Shown here piece by piece: positions 36,851-46,457 of a stretch of 64,000 nt of DNA. The position numbers and the translations under genes were made by a program. Below the pieces are notes generated by a model. It made no database searches and had not been told where the DNA came from. It saw only the letters and a program-made list of their open reading frames with translations. The stretch is from contig NZ_AUBI01000004.1 in assembly GCF_000429165.1 (NCBI RefSeq), positions 248,001-312,000 of the forward strand. Reading direction: 5' to 3'. The first letter of the stretch is position 1. Each line of letters starts with the position of its first letter. Source of the DNA: Acetobacter nitrogenifigens DSM 23921 = NBRC 105050. GTDB lineage: Bacteria > Pseudomonadota > Alphaproteobacteria > Acetobacterales > Acetobacteraceae.

Positions 36851-37290
36851 AATCATGGAACTCTCAAGGGCCGGTCACGCCCCGCCAAGGGTTTTGATTT
36901 CAAGGAAAGCGTCGGTTTTTTGCGCGAAGATACGAATCTCCTCATGATTTTTTAAAAATAGAACAAGCGCTTCTCTTTTCCAGACATAAGTATAAAAATA
37001 TCATTTACTTGAGCATGTCCCATTCCAAAATTAACGCTTCTCCCTCCTACAGCCGCTCAACAGAACCGCCTCAGCAATACAAGATACGTATCCTACCGTC
37101 CGATCGAACTCTTCAACGCCCTGGACTGCCAAGGATCAGACGTTTCCAAGAGCGCGTTCAACGAACGGTATTGATAGACCGCTCAGTCGCCTTGAATTCC
37201 TTCGAATGAACTCTTCGCGCAAAAATTGAATTATGCATCGGCCTCACACGCCAGGGAACGAGACACCGAATACGACGTTGAGGCGAGACG
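36851..37290. other. AT-rich intergenic region before FNT gene
   Basis: About 440 bases, markedly AT-rich at 36920-37010. A 66-codon frame at 37009-37209 has no ribosome site and no recognisable features, so I do not call it a gene. The FNT promoter is expected near 37100-37280. Confidence 0.45.
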
Positions 37291-38157
37291 ATGGGCAACA
37301 ACGAAGCACCTGCACACGGTCAGAAAGGCGGGGGGTACGATTCCCCTCACCTCGACGAGCGAGAGAAAAAGCAAGCCGAACAGCGTGCGCCAATTGGCCC
37401 TCTGGTCATACATGAGATTATCCATGCCCAGGGCATGGAAGAACTCGAACGCACATTACCAGGACTCGTATGGTCCGGCCTTGCTGCGGGGCTTTCCGTC
37501 GGCTTTTCGTTCCTCACCGAGGCGACAATATCAAGCCATCTCCCGCAGGCTTCCTGGTCGCCCCTTCTCGCAAGCTTTGGTTATAGTATCGGATTTTTGA
37601 TCGTCATTTTAGGCCAGCAGCAACTTTTTACGGAAACCACTCTGACTGCGTTGATCCCGTTGCTTGGCCAGCGCAGCCTAGCCCTGGCGCAGCAGACTTT
37701 GCGTGTGTGGGCAGCAGTGCTCGTAGCCAATCTTGTGCCTACACTGCTGTGGGGCTGGGTGTCCGCCCGCACAAATCTGTTTCCTGACGCGACGCGCGCC
37801 GCCATGTTAGAACTCTCACAATCAACCATGGCGCACAGTTTCGGTCACACCTTCGGACTAGCCTTGATCGCAGGGTGGATTATCGGGCTTATGGTCTGGC
37901 TGTTGCCCGCAGCGGGCGTAACCAAGCCTTTTATTATTGTCTTGTTGACGACGCTGGTGGCTCTCCTTGGGACGCCACACATCATCGCTGGCTCCGCCGA
38001 AGCATTCTTCGGCGTCGCGTCTGGCCACGCGAGTATTACTGATTATTTCTTCCGTTTTATGATTCCGACATTACTCGGCAACACTGCCGGCGGCACGGTC
38101 CTGGCGGCATTGCTCAATCACGCTCCCATTCGTGATGAACTCAAGGCCTCCGATTGA
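37291..38157 (+). CDS. Formate/nitrite transporter (FNT) family protein, YfdC-like
   Basis: The 288-residue protein has a hydrophilic N-terminus (about 1-50) and six predicted helices (from about residue 54: LVWSGLAAGLSVGFSFLTEA). FNT landmarks are the first-helix LxxGxSVGF pattern and the GQQQLFTETTLTALIPLL loop (about 110-127). These pentameric channels move small monocarboxylates or anions across the inner membrane. The YfdC subgroup, which this resembles by its leader and loops, has no established substrate. The gene is alone, with rho convergent on the other side. Confidence 0.85.
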   Translation: MGNNEAPAHGQKGGGYDSPHLDEREKKQAEQRAPIGPLVIHEIIHAQGMEELERTLPGLVWSGLAAGLSVGFSFLTEATISSHLPQASWSPLLASFGYSIGFLIVILGQQQLFTETTLTALIPLLGQRSLALAQQTLRVWAAVLVANLVPTLLWGWVSARTNLFPDATRAAMLELSQSTMAHSFGHTFGLALIAGWIIGLMVWLLPAAGVTKPFIIVLLTTLVALLGTPHIIAGSAEAFFGVASGHASITDYFFRFMIPTLLGNTAGGTVLAALLNHAPIRDELKASD

Positions 38158-38286
38158 TCTTTTTTATCAATCTCTGCACCTTGAGTTGAGCAACTCCTTT
38201 GGCGTCAGCATCTCGCCATCGAAGATAAAAAGCAGAGCTTCGACTGGCATGTAACCAGTTCCACGCACGCCGACGCTATCAAGCAT

Positions 38287-38313
38287 AAAAAAAGCCGGGC
38301 GAAGCCCGGCTTT
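38287..38313 (-). terminator. Intrinsic terminator of rho
   Basis: The stem AAAGCCGGGC / GCCCGGCTTT has a GAA loop. On the minus strand it is followed by seven T. It lies 23 bases beyond the rho stop. Because the stem is flanked by A and T on both sides, it may also stop transcripts of the FNT gene coming from the left. Confidence 0.9.
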
Positions 38314-38335
38314 AGAAAACAACCGATCATACCGA

Positions 38336-39634
38336 TCAGTTGTTCATCGCCTCGAAGAAATCATTGTTCGACTTGCTGTATTTGAGCTTGTCGAGCAGGA
38401 AGTCCATCGCGTCCATCGTGCCCATCGGAGCGAGGATACGGCGCAGGACCCACATCTTCGACAAGGTGGCGCGATCAACAAGGAGCTCCTCCTTACGCGT
38501 GCCACTCTTGGTGATGTCGATCGCCGGGAAGGTGCGTTTGTCGGCGAGCTTGCGATCGAGAATGAGCTCCGAGTTGCCGGTGCCTTTGAACTCTTCGAAA
38601 ATCACCTCGTCCATGCGCGAACCCGTGTCGATCAGCGCAGTGGCGATGATTGTCAGCGATCCGCCTTCTTCGATGTTGCGCGCGGCGCCGAAGAAGCGCT
38701 TCGGGCGCTGCAGCGCGTTGGCGTCCACACCGCCGGTCAGCACCTTGCCCGATGAAGGAACGACGGTGTTGTAGGCGCGGGCGAGGCGCGTAATCGAGTC
38801 GAGAAGGATCACAACATCGCGCTTGTGCTCGACGAGACGCTTGGCCTTCTCAAGAACCATCTCCGTGACCTGCACGTGGCGCGTCGCGGGCTCATCGAAG
38901 GTGGAGGCGACGACTTCGCCACGAACCGAGCGGGCCATATCGGTGACTTCTTCCGGACGCTCGTCGATCAGAAGAACGATCAGGAAGACTTCAGGATGAT
39001 TGGCCGAGATCGACGCTGCGATGCTTTGGAGCATCACCGTCTTGCCTGTGCGCGGCGGCGCCACGATGAGCGCACGCTGCCCCATGCCGATCGGGGAGAC
39101 GAGGTCGATCACGCGCGGCGTGAAGTCGCGCGTCTGGCCTTTCTTGCCCTTTCCGCCGGTTTCAGGCTCGGGAGGTGTCTGCCCCTCGATCTCCATCTGC
39201 AGGCGACGCTCAGGATAGAGCGGCGTCAGGTTGTCGAAATTGATGCGATGGCGAATCGCATCGGGGGCCTCAAAATTGATCGTGTTGACCTTGAGCAACG
39301 AGAAATAGCGCTCTCCGTCACGCGGGGCGCGGATCTGCCCCTCAACCGTGTCGCCGGTTCGCAGGCCGAAGCGCCGCACCTGTACAGGGGATATGTAGAT
39401 ATCATCAGGCCCTGGCAGGTAGTTCGCCTCGGGCGAACGCAGGTAGCCGAAACCGTCGGGGAGGATTTCGAGCGTGCCTTCGCCGTAGATCGCTTGATCG
39501 TTGTCGGCCAGAGCCTTGAGAATCGCGAACATCAACTCCTGCTTACGCAGCGAGGACGCGTTCTCGATGTTCTGGCTCTCGGCATAAGAGAGCAGGTCAG
39601 CCGGTGTCTTGGCCTTGAGTTCAGAAAGATGCAT
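38336..39634 (-). CDS. rho: Transcription termination factor Rho
   Basis: The 432-residue hexameric RNA helicase releases transcripts. It has an N-terminal Rho helix domain ([20 protein letters not shown]), an RNA-binding cold-shock-like domain (about 60-125; [21 protein letters not shown]), the Walker [12 protein letters not shown] (about 192-202), Walker [18 protein letters not shown] (about 278-294), and the R-loop [10 protein letters not shown]. The start at 39634 matches the universal Rho N-terminus. A frame extension upstream adds an unrelated leader. Confidence 0.97.
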   Translation of the reverse strand: MHLSELKAKTPADLLSYAESQNIENASSLRKQELMFAILKALADNDQAIYGEGTLEILPDGFGYLRSPEANYLPGPDDIYISPVQVRRFGLRTGDTVEGQIRAPRDGERYFSLLKVNTINFEAPDAIRHRINFDNLTPLYPERRLQMEIEGQTPPEPETGGKGKKGQTRDFTPRVIDLVSPIGMGQRALIVAPPRTGKTVMLQSIAASISANHPEVFLIVLLIDERPEEVTDMARSVRGEVVASTFDEPATRHVQVTEMVLEKAKRLVEHKRDVVILLDSITRLARAYNTVVPSSGKVLTGGVDANALQRPKRFFGAARNIEEGGSLTIIATALIDTGSRMDEVIFEEFKGTGNSELILDRKLADKRTFPAIDITKSGTRKEELLVDRATLSKMWVLRRILAPMGTMDAMDFLLDKLKYSKSNNDFFEAMNN

Positions 39635-39931
39635 TTGCGCCGCGCCTTGATGTGGCAAGCAGAAACTTGGGAGGATCAAGGCGCCCATTGCCCAATATCA
39701 ATGCGATACAGGCTGGACGGCGCGCATTCGGCGCGCCCCCTTGGAAGCGGGGTCTTGATGGAGGAACGCGCTTGACGGAGGCCCCGTCAGCGGTGGCGCT
39801 GTCGGTAGTCGCGCATCGCCATCATGTCAAGAAAAAATTGTCGCTCGAAATTCGAATTTGTCAGGCTCGAATTTGCAGCGAGAGCGACGAAATCCTCACG
39901 TCGGCGACGATAACGAGTATCTTATAGAAAA
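39635..39931. other. Leader and promoter region of rho
   Basis: About 300 bases separate rho from the upstream same-strand gene. No gene is supported. A long leader is expected because rho in other bacteria limits its own expression by termination in the leader; I see no specific hairpin. Confidence 0.4.
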
Positions 39932-40474
39932 TTAAAGGCCTCGTGACAAAGAAAACGCCTCCTGAAACCCACGAGCGGTTAACCAGTACTGCGCCACCGA
40001 CATATCAGGAGAGACAAAATTTTGCACCTGCTGCGTAAGAAGTTTTGGCGTTCGCCTCACTTCGATTGACCCGGAAAGACTCCGTGGAGCGCAGGTTCCC
40101 GAAAGCGTCAGCACACGATCAGGCAACGTCACAACCATGCGGCAACTGACGGACAGTCCCGCAGCTGACGGCATCTCAAACGATCCCGTAACGCTTCCAT
40201 AGGCTAGAGGACGCAGCCTGCGATCCAGCACCGCGTACTCGCCCACGACGCCGTCCTCCCCGTCACGCCGCAATCCCACGACGACCCGCGCCCGTCCATC
40301 CGGCGAGGCGCCGCCATAACGCCAGGGCTCAGCTCCCATCCGGTCAACGACGCGCTGCGCGTCCGAGGCGCTCTCCGCCGCACTCGCAGCCGGGGCAAGA
40401 GCGCCAAACGCGCATGCGGAAAAAATTAAAGCCGTTACCTGGCGCCATCTTCCCGCAAGACGACCAAACGCCAT
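39932..40474 (-). CDS. Secreted protein of unknown function, coupled to corA
   Basis: The 180-residue protein begins with a signal peptide (WRQVTALIFSACAFGALAPAASA, cleavage before ESA). The mature part is beta-rich with VVVGLRRDGEDGVVGEYAVLD and a Cys pair (VSCRMV and GTCAPRSL) that could form a disulfide. No family is recognised. Its ATG at 40474 overlaps the corA stop by one base (TGATG), so it is the second gene of a corA operon. A role at the envelope is inferred only from the signal peptide. Confidence 0.65.
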   Translation of the reverse strand: MAFGRLAGRWRQVTALIFSACAFGALAPAASAAESASDAQRVVDRMGAEPWRYGGASPDGRARVVVGLRRDGEDGVVGEYAVLDRRLRPLAYGSVTGSFEMPSAAGLSVSCRMVVTLPDRVLTLSGTCAPRSLSGSIEVRRTPKLLTQQVQNFVSPDMSVAQYWLTARGFQEAFSLSRGL

Positions 40475-41445
40475 CACCTGACTCCTCCCAGCCATCCACG
40501 TCGCCAGAACCACAACAAGGGAACAACGATCGACGCCGCCATCAGCCCCAACGCGTACCAATACCCGAAGCTCCACTGAAGCTCTGGGATATCCTTGAAA
40601 TTCATACCGTACACGCCAGCGACAAGCGTCGGAGCGACGCCGATAAAGCTTACGACTGTAAGAATTTTCATGCCATCATTCTGTTCGATGCTGATGAATC
40701 CCAAAGCCGCATCGAGAAGAAACTGCACCTTGTTCGCCAACTGGGCGACGAAGTCATTCAACGAGCTGATATCACGATTCACCGTGGCCATCCGCGTTTT
40801 CAGCGGGTCGGACAACACATCCTTGGCGCTTTCACTGATAAAGATCGCTATACGATCCAGGCCCATTAAACTGTCACGGATAAGTGATGACAGATCCTCG
40901 GAATGACCGACGCGCCGCAGAATTTCCCGCTGCCATGCCGCCATCCGCCCGGCTCGCGGACGTTTTCCGGTAAAAACGTCGCGTGATAAGCGGCTGAGCG
41001 ACTGCGTCACATGCTCCAGAGCGTCAGCGAGTCGATCAACGATCGCCTCCATGAGCATCACCATCAATTCGTCCCCGGCAGGCTTTCTGGACGAGCCCGA
41101 CACCTGGCGGGCGACGACGTCGAACGAGGCGTAATCTAGAAATCTTATTGTAACCAGTATATTTTTAAGAAGAACAAATCCTATGGGCGACGAATAGAAT
41201 TCGGTGTCGGTTCGCCGCACAAGTGGCGTCGACATGTAAACCGCTTCATCGCGGGTGAATAACCGCGATGAGCTCTCGATTTCTTCCAGATTGCTTCTCT
41301 CCGGGATGGCGACGCCGGCGATGCGGGACGCCAGAGCGTGTTCGGCTGGGGTAGGGTCCACGAGATCGAGCCAATCGGCGTCCCGCGCATCTTCCTCGTT
41401 CGCGACTGTTCGCGCGGGCTGTCCCGCCTTGTGAGCCAAAAACAT
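40474..41445 (-). CDS. corA: CorA-family magnesium/cobalt transporter
   Basis: The 323-residue protein has a large cytosolic domain and two C-terminal helices. The first ends in the signature YGMNF (about 284) with GMN required for ion selectivity, then the loop KDIPELQWSFGYWYAL and a second helix ending in a basic tail (FWRRGWLGG). It imports Mg2+, possibly Co2+ or Ni2+. The ATG at 41445 has GGAGATTGAGC upstream; the TTG two codons before is too close to that site. Confidence 0.92.
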   Translation of the reverse strand: MFLAHKAGQPARTVANEEDARDADWLDLVDPTPAEHALASRIAGVAIPERSNLEEIESSSRLFTRDEAVYMSTPLVRRTDTEFYSSPIGFVLLKNILVTIRFLDYASFDVVARQVSGSSRKPAGDELMVMLMEAIVDRLADALEHVTQSLSRLSRDVFTGKRPRAGRMAAWQREILRRVGHSEDLSSLIRDSLMGLDRIAIFISESAKDVLSDPLKTRMATVNRDISSLNDFVAQLANKVQFLLDAALGFISIEQNDGMKILTVVSFIGVAPTLVAGVYGMNFKDIPELQWSFGYWYALGLMAASIVVPLLWFWRRGWLGGVR

Positions 41446-41753
41446 GCTCAATCTCCAGTGATGACGCGCGATCGTCAGTCACGCGTCAAAAAAATGGCGG
41501 CACCGCGCTGGTGAGAGCGTACCCCCTTCAGACGGGATTGTTTGAACGAATGACGATGCCCAAAAAATTAACCAGCCAGAGCTTTTTCATTGAGTCGACG
41601 CGCGGTGACAAAGCTCCAAATCGAGATAAACGCAGAAGGAACCGCGCGGCGCTCCTCTTCCTTTCCAAACCAACCTCGCCAGCGTACAAAGCATCATAGC
41701 CGCACGCGTTCGCAACCCTTGCCGCCATACAAAACCGAATGTTCCAGCCTCGA
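41446..41753. other. Intergenic region upstream of corA
   Basis: About 300 bases lie between the glycosyltransferase stop and the corA start, both on the minus strand. No gene and no clear hairpin are supported. It should hold the corA promoter, possibly with an Mg-sensing leader, but no M-box pattern was recognised. Confidence 0.4.
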
Positions 41754-42752
41754 CTACCCTATGACGAACCAGAGGCGAAACAACACCCGCTCGCTGAGCG
41801 ACGCCCTTGTGAGATGCGGAAACCGACGGAGTAAACGCCAGCGCGTCAGTTTCCCGCTGCCCAGCCCGTTCTGCACGGCAGCCAGAATCGCCACAACATG
41901 GGGGTCCAGAAACTTCCGATGCTCCAGCAGATACGAAAGGTTGGAGCGAAAGATGTCCATGAACGCCCCGGGACCCCGCCGGATAGCCGCACAAGCGCGG
42001 CGGCGCCAGGAGGACGGCGCGCCTACGGCATTCTGACCGTGCTGGCGGTATAAAATGACCGGACTCTGATCAATCTCGACCGTGCCGCCTGCGGCTGTGA
42101 CCACCAGATACGCCCACCAGTCATGCATAATGAACGGCGGCGCAGGCTGCATTTCCGTAAGCAACCGACGAGCCCGATCATTCATCATCACCGTGCATCC
42201 GGTTGCGATGTTCTGCGCCAGCGCAGTCAACACGCCGAACGGCTGTGGAATGACGGGGGACAATGCGATCTCTTTCAAAGCCCGATCCGTGAGTATCTGA
42301 CGCGCGCAATAAAGCCTTGGGGCATCGTCCGACGCTCGCGAGAGCCCGTCCACCCCGCGCGCCACCTTTTCCGGCAACCAGACGTCGTCCTGATCTGCAA
42401 ACGCAATGACGCCTCCAGCGGGAGCCGCCTCGAGCAGACGCACGTATGAGTCCATAACGCCCACCCGCTCGCCTGAGCCGACATCGATCTCCACGCAACG
42501 ACCCGCGCCGCGGTTCGCTTGAAAAGACAGCATGATCGCGCGCGATGAATCGGTAGACCCATCGTCGCGCCAGTACAGCGTCCAGTCGCCGTGCGTCTGC
42601 TCGATGAACGAATCCAGTTGCCGGTTCAGAAAAGCTTCGCCGTTATAGAGCGACAGGAGGATGGCGACATGTACGCTCCGGGGATCACGTGTCGCCTGGA
42701 TTACCCTGGGTTTCCACGCCGCTTTATTAACGGACGATACGGCCTCTCCCAT
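41754..42752 (-). CDS. Glycosyltransferase family 2 (rhamnosyltransferase-like)
   Basis: The 332-residue GT-A enzyme has ILLSLYNGEAFLNRQLDSF at the start of the nucleotide-binding fold (about 31-49), the DDGSTDSS motif (about 64-71), the metal-binding IAFADQDDVWLPEKV (about 109-123) and a later HDWW (about 208), the pattern of enzymes that extend glycans with rhamnose or similar sugars. It is the last gene after rmlBACD, so dTDP-L-rhamnose is the likely donor. The ATG at 42752 is preferred over one 26 codons upstream, which would overlap the rmlD coding end. Confidence 0.85.
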   Translation of the reverse strand: MGEAVSSVNKAAWKPRVIQATRDPRSVHVAILLSLYNGEAFLNRQLDSFIEQTHGDWTLYWRDDGSTDSSRAIMLSFQANRGAGRCVEIDVGSGERVGVMDSYVRLLEAAPAGGVIAFADQDDVWLPEKVARGVDGLSRASDDAPRLYCARQILTDRALKEIALSPVIPQPFGVLTALAQNIATGCTVMMNDRARRLLTEMQPAPPFIMHDWWAYLVVTAAGGTVEIDQSPVILYRQHGQNAVGAPSSWRRRACAAIRRGPGAFMDIFRSNLSYLLEHRKFLDPHVVAILAAVQNGLGSGKLTRWRLLRRFPHLTRASLSERVLFRLWFVIG

Positions 42753-42772
42753 ATCGTCCCCCACGTCGGCCT

Positions 42773-43681
42773 TCAGCCTGTGGGCCGGGCGAAAAGCGTT
42801 GCGACGACCGCGGATACGCTCGCGCGCCATTCCGGCATCGAAACGCCGAAAACGCTGGCCAGCTTGCCGTTATCCATACGCGAATCGGCTGGGCGTTTTG
42901 CCGGGGTGGGCCAGTCGCTTGTCGAGATCGCGGCCACCTCCGGCATGGCCTGCCCGTGCGAGGACGCTTCCTGAAGCGCGAACACAGCCAACTGGTGCCA
43001 TGTCGCCTCGCCCGTGCCGCAGGCGTGGTACACGCCCGCATAGTCGTCTTTCCATCCATCACGCTCGATCAGCGCCAGAATGGTCAGAATCGCCGCAGCG
43101 AGATCATCTGAACTCGTGGGATTGCCACGCTGGTCACCCACCACTTTCAGAGCGGGGTTTTTTGCTCCGGCGTTGATCATAGTGCGAACGAAGTTCTTGC
43201 CGTGCGCGGAGTAAACCCATGAAGTCCGCAGGATGATGGCCTGCGGATCCGCCTGCATCACCAGCTCCTCGCCTTCGGCCTTCGTCCGGCCGTAAACGGT
43301 AGCAGGGCTGACAGGATCCGTTTCCAGATAGGGCGAGCCCTTATCTCCCGAAAACACGTAGTCCGTGGAAACGTGAATGAAAGGCAGGCCACGCGCGGCG
43401 CAGGCCGCAGCCAGCAGGGCCGGGCCGTCACGATTGGCGGCTTCCGCCCCCGAGACCTCCGTCTCCGCAAGATCCACCGCCGTCCAGGCCGCCGCATTCA
43501 CCACCGCGGCAGGCTTGACCGCATCGAGGAGGCCCTCGATCGTCTCCGGGCGCTCAAAATCAAAATCGGGGCGCCCGACCCTGTGGACGCGCTGGCCACC
43601 GAGATTCGAGAGCGAGGTCGCGAGCTGACCGCCGCCGCCTGTGACGAGAATGGGACGCGAAGGATCCATGACGATACTCAT
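42773..43681 (-). CDS. rmlD: dTDP-4-dehydrorhamnose reductase RmlD
   Basis: RmlD makes dTDP-L-rhamnose with NAD(P)H. The 302-residue SDR has a Rossmann start ILVTGGGGQLATSL (about 11-24), the HVSTDYVFSGDKG motif (about 103-115), the catalytic Tyr/Lys in YGRTKAEGE (about 128-136), and SWVYSAHGKNFVRTM. The ATG at 43681 overlaps the rmlC stop (ATGA). Another ATG four codons in is possible. It is the final step of the pathway encoded by the four genes. Confidence 0.94.
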   Translation of the reverse strand: MSIVMDPSRPILVTGGGGQLATSLSNLGGQRVHRVGRPDFDFERPETIEGLLDAVKPAAVVNAAAWTAVDLAETEVSGAEAANRDGPALLAAACAARGLPFIHVSTDYVFSGDKGSPYLETDPVSPATVYGRTKAEGEELVMQADPQAIILRTSWVYSAHGKNFVRTMINAGAKNPALKVVGDQRGNPTSSDDLAAAILTILALIERDGWKDDYAGVYHACGTGEATWHQLAVFALQEASSHGQAMPEVAAISTSDWPTPAKRPADSRMDNGKLASVFGVSMPEWRASVSAVVATLFARPTG

Positions 43682-44238
43682 GAGTAGTGGAACCATCCCT
43701 TCGCCGCTGAGAATTCAGGCGCGACGACATCCTTGTCAGACAGCACGGCGTCTTCGGCCCTGATCGGCCACTCTATGCCCAGCTCCGCACTGTTCCAGAT
43801 CACGGCCCGCTCGCAATCCTTGGCGTAGAGCGCCGTGCATTTGTACTGAACCTCGCTATCCTCGACGAGCGTGCAGAAGCCATGCAGAAAACCCGGCGGA
43901 ATCCAGAGCTGGGACCAGTTCTCTGCCGACAACTCCGCCGCCACCCACTTGCCGTAAGTCGGCGATCCGGTGCGCGCATCGACCGCGACATCCCATATCG
44001 CGCCCTTCGTGCAGCGAACGAGCTTTCCTTGCGCATGCGGGGCGAGCTGACAATGAAGCCCGCGCACGACGCCTTTCTGGCGGGACAGGCTCTGGTTGTC
44101 CTGCACAAACGGCAGGTCGATTCCAGCATCGCCCATGCGTTGAGCGTTGTAGGTTTCCGAGAAAAAGCCGCGGCTGTCCGAAAACCGGGGCGGGGTCACC
44201 AGAATGACTTCCGGAATCGCCAGACGTTCGACTTTCAT
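43678..44238 (-). CDS. rmlC: dTDP-4-dehydrorhamnose 3,5-epimerase RmlC
   Basis: RmlC epimerises the 4-keto sugar before reduction by RmlD. The 186-residue cupin has the family start DSRGFFSETYN (about 21-31), FVQDNQSLSRQKGVVRGLHCQ with the catalytic His (about 64), the basic KLVRCTKGAIWDVAVD (about 73-88), and the Tyr-bearing C-terminal region YKCTALYAKD. It is dimer-forming and cytosolic. It lies 80 bases after rmlA and overlaps rmlD by four bases. Confidence 0.94.
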   Translation of the reverse strand: MKVERLAIPEVILVTPPRFSDSRGFFSETYNAQRMGDAGIDLPFVQDNQSLSRQKGVVRGLHCQLAPHAQGKLVRCTKGAIWDVAVDARTGSPTYGKWVAAELSAENWSQLWIPPGFLHGFCTLVEDSEVQYKCTALYAKDCERAVIWNSAELGIEWPIRAEDAVLSDKDVVAPEFSAAKGWFHYS

Positions 44239-44319
44239 GACCTCACTCCAATAAAAGGCGCCCTGAGCGGCGCCTCATTTTGCACTGACGACCGCAATAT
44301 TCGTTACGACATCAACCGG

Positions 44320-45225
44320 TCAGGCGTGATTCGCCAACTCAAGCAGAAGGCGTCCGAGTTCCGTTTTTCCCATGCGCCCCGCCTGCGTTCGCAGTTGATC
44401 CACCGAGATATATCCCATCCGGAACGCGACTTCTTCCGGCGATCCGACCAGCATGCCCTGACGCGCCTGAATGGTGTGCACAAACTGACCTGCCTGCATA
44501 AGGCTTTCCGGCAATCCGGCGTCCAGCCACGCACACCCACGCCCCAGACGATCTACGCGCAGCGACCCCTCTTCCAGATAGAAACGATTCAGGTCCGTGA
44601 TTTCCAGTTCGCCGCGCGCAGAAGGCTTCACCGCCTTTGCGAAATCGAGCACTCGGTGGTCGTAGAAATAAAGACCAGTGATGGCCCAGTTCGACTGCGG
44701 ATTGGCCGGCTTCTCTTCGACCGACAGCGCGCGCCCTGTCTCGTCGAACGATACGACTCCGTAACGCTCCGGATCGCGCACCTGATACGCGAACACCGTC
44801 GCGCCTTCAGGTCGGGTGGCGGCGGCGCGCAATGAAACCGACAGGTGATCGGCGAAAATAAGATTATCGCCAAGCGCAAGGCCGCACGGGCAGCCGTCCA
44901 GCCAGTCTCCCGCGATCAGAAACGCCTGCGCGATTCCGTCGGGGCTGGGCTGTTCGCGATACTCGAAGGTGACGCCAAACTGCGAACCATCGCCAAGAAG
45001 ACGCCTGAACTGCGGCAGGTCCGCGGGCGTCGAAATGATCATGATATCGCGAATGCCCGCGAGCATGAGCGTGGTCAGAGGGTAGTAAACCATTGGCTTG
45101 TCATAAACCGGGAGGAGCTGTTTGCTCGCAGCCAGCGTCATCGGATACAGGCGCGTTCCGGAGCCACCCGCCAACAGGATGCCCTTCATGTTAGTCTTTA
45201 CAGTGGGTTGCTGGTGAATGGTCAT
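44320..45225 (-). CDS. rmlA: Glucose-1-phosphate thymidylyltransferase RmlA
   Basis: RmlA starts dTDP-rhamnose synthesis by joining dTTP and glucose-1-phosphate. The 301-residue enzyme has [16 protein letters not shown] (about 14-29), the KPMVYYPL substrate segment, [10 protein letters not shown] (about 117-126) with the Mg-binding Asp, [17 protein letters not shown] (about 155-171), and [13 protein letters not shown] near the C-terminus. Twelve residues before the usual start (ATG at 45189) make this N-terminus long; the ATG at 45189 may be the true start. Confidence 0.94.
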   Translation of the reverse strand: MTIHQQPTVKTNMKGILLAGGSGTRLYPMTLAASKQLLPVYDKPMVYYPLTTLMLAGIRDIMIISTPADLPQFRRLLGDGSQFGVTFEYREQPSPDGIAQAFLIAGDWLDGCPCGLALGDNLIFADHLSVSLRAAATRPEGATVFAYQVRDPERYGVVSFDETGRALSVEEKPANPQSNWAITGLYFYDHRVLDFAKAVKPSARGELEITDLNRFYLEEGSLRVDRLGRGCAWLDAGLPESLMQAGQFVHTIQARQGMLVGSPEEVAFRMGYISVDQLRTQAGRMGKTELGRLLLELANHA

Positions 45226-45255
45226 GCCTGATTTACCTTGTGAGGAGTTGGTTCG

Positions 45256-46308
45256 TTAACCCTGGCCCAGGCGTTGGCCAGTGTAGCGCCGGGCGCGAAT
45301 AGCCTCCCACCACCCACGATTATCCAGATACCACTGGACCGTGCGGCGAATGCCAGACTCGAAATCGTGCTTCGCTTTCCAGCCCAGAGCCGTTTCCGCG
45401 TGCGTAGGATCGATTTCGTATTTGAAATCGTGACCTGGGCGATCCGCAACGTAACGGATCAGGCGCTCGCGGGGTCCCGCCGCATCCGGCGCAAGCTCGT
45501 CAAGGACTGAGCAGATCGTCTTGACCACGTCCAGATTGGTGCGCGGTTGCCGTGCGCCGATCGCGTAGGTTTCGCCCGGTTCGCCGCGCTCCACAGCCTT
45601 GACCAGCGCTTCTGCGTGGTCCTCGACGAACAGCCAGTCGCGGATGTTGTCGCCCTTGCCGTAGACCGGCAGTTCCTTCCCCTCGATGGCGTTAATGGTC
45701 ACCAGCGGAATGAGCTTCTCGGGAAAATGCCAGACGCCGTAGTTATTCGTCGTGTTGGTCACGAAAGTCGGCAGCCCGTAAGTGTGGAACCAGGCGCGCA
45801 CCAGATGATCGGACGCCGCCTTCGATGCGGAGTACGGACTGCGCGGATCGTAAGGAGTGGTTTCCGTAAATGGCGGATCTCCGTGTTCCAGAGCGCCAAA
45901 CACTTCGTCCGTGGAGATATGATGGAAGCGGAACGTCTTCCGCGCCTCGCCGGAAAGCTTCATCCAGTATTTCCGAGCAGATTCAAGCAGCGTGTATGTG
46001 CCAACGACATTGGTCTGGATGAACACGCCGGGACCGTCGATCGACCTGTCCACATGGCTCTCCGCGGCCAAATGCATCACCGCGTCCGGCTCGAACGACG
46101 TGAACAGACCATCAAGCGCGGCGCCGTCGGCAATATCGACATGGGCGAAGCGGTACCGGTCCGATCCGGAAACAGCTTCGACCGTCTCTGACGACGCCGC
46201 ATAGGTCATGGCGTCGACGTTAAGAACCTGATGCGCTGTAGCGCCAATCAGGTGGCGCACGACGGCCGATCCGATGAATCCGCAGCCGCCAGTCAACAGA
46301 ATACGCAT
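45256..46308 (-). CDS. rmlB: dTDP-glucose 4,6-dehydratase RmlB
   Basis: RmlB converts dTDP-glucose to the 4-keto-6-deoxy sugar. The 350-residue extended SDR has [15 protein letters not shown] (about 7-21), [13 protein letters not shown] (about 82-94), [11 protein letters not shown] with catalytic Thr/Asp/Glu (about 130-140), the active Tyr/Lys in [11 protein letters not shown] (about 163-173), and [13 protein letters not shown] (about 190-205). It heads the minus-strand rmlBACD-GT operon. The order is a common one for O-antigen or exopolysaccharide loci. Confidence 0.95.
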   Translation of the reverse strand: MRILLTGGCGFIGSAVVRHLIGATAHQVLNVDAMTYAASSETVEAVSGSDRYRFAHVDIADGAALDGLFTSFEPDAVMHLAAESHVDRSIDGPGVFIQTNVVGTYTLLESARKYWMKLSGEARKTFRFHHISTDEVFGALEHGDPPFTETTPYDPRSPYSASKAASDHLVRAWFHTYGLPTFVTNTTNNYGVWHFPEKLIPLVTINAIEGKELPVYGKGDNIRDWLFVEDHAEALVKAVERGEPGETYAIGARQPRTNLDVVKTICSVLDELAPDAAGPRERLIRYVADRPGHDFKYEIDPTHAETALGWKAKHDFESGIRRTVQWYLDNRGWWEAIRARRYTGQRLGQG

Positions 46309-46457
46309 TCAGTCTCCGCAGTCATACCCGGCGTCTGAAAAGCCGCCTTGTTGCATCATCAAAGTTACGGCCATTCCAGCCATGCAGCAAGTGCGACGGA
46401 CACGCTCCTGTTTCATTAACCAAATATATGTCAGGGTTGAACGTCGCTTAATGGTAG

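Noticed and set aside
37009-37209. 66-codon frame before the FNT gene
   Set aside because: No ribosome site, no recognisable features, AT-rich non-coding context.
43882-44835. 317-codon plus-strand frame across rmlC/rmlA
   Set aside because: Antisense to two well-supported enzymes; no motifs.
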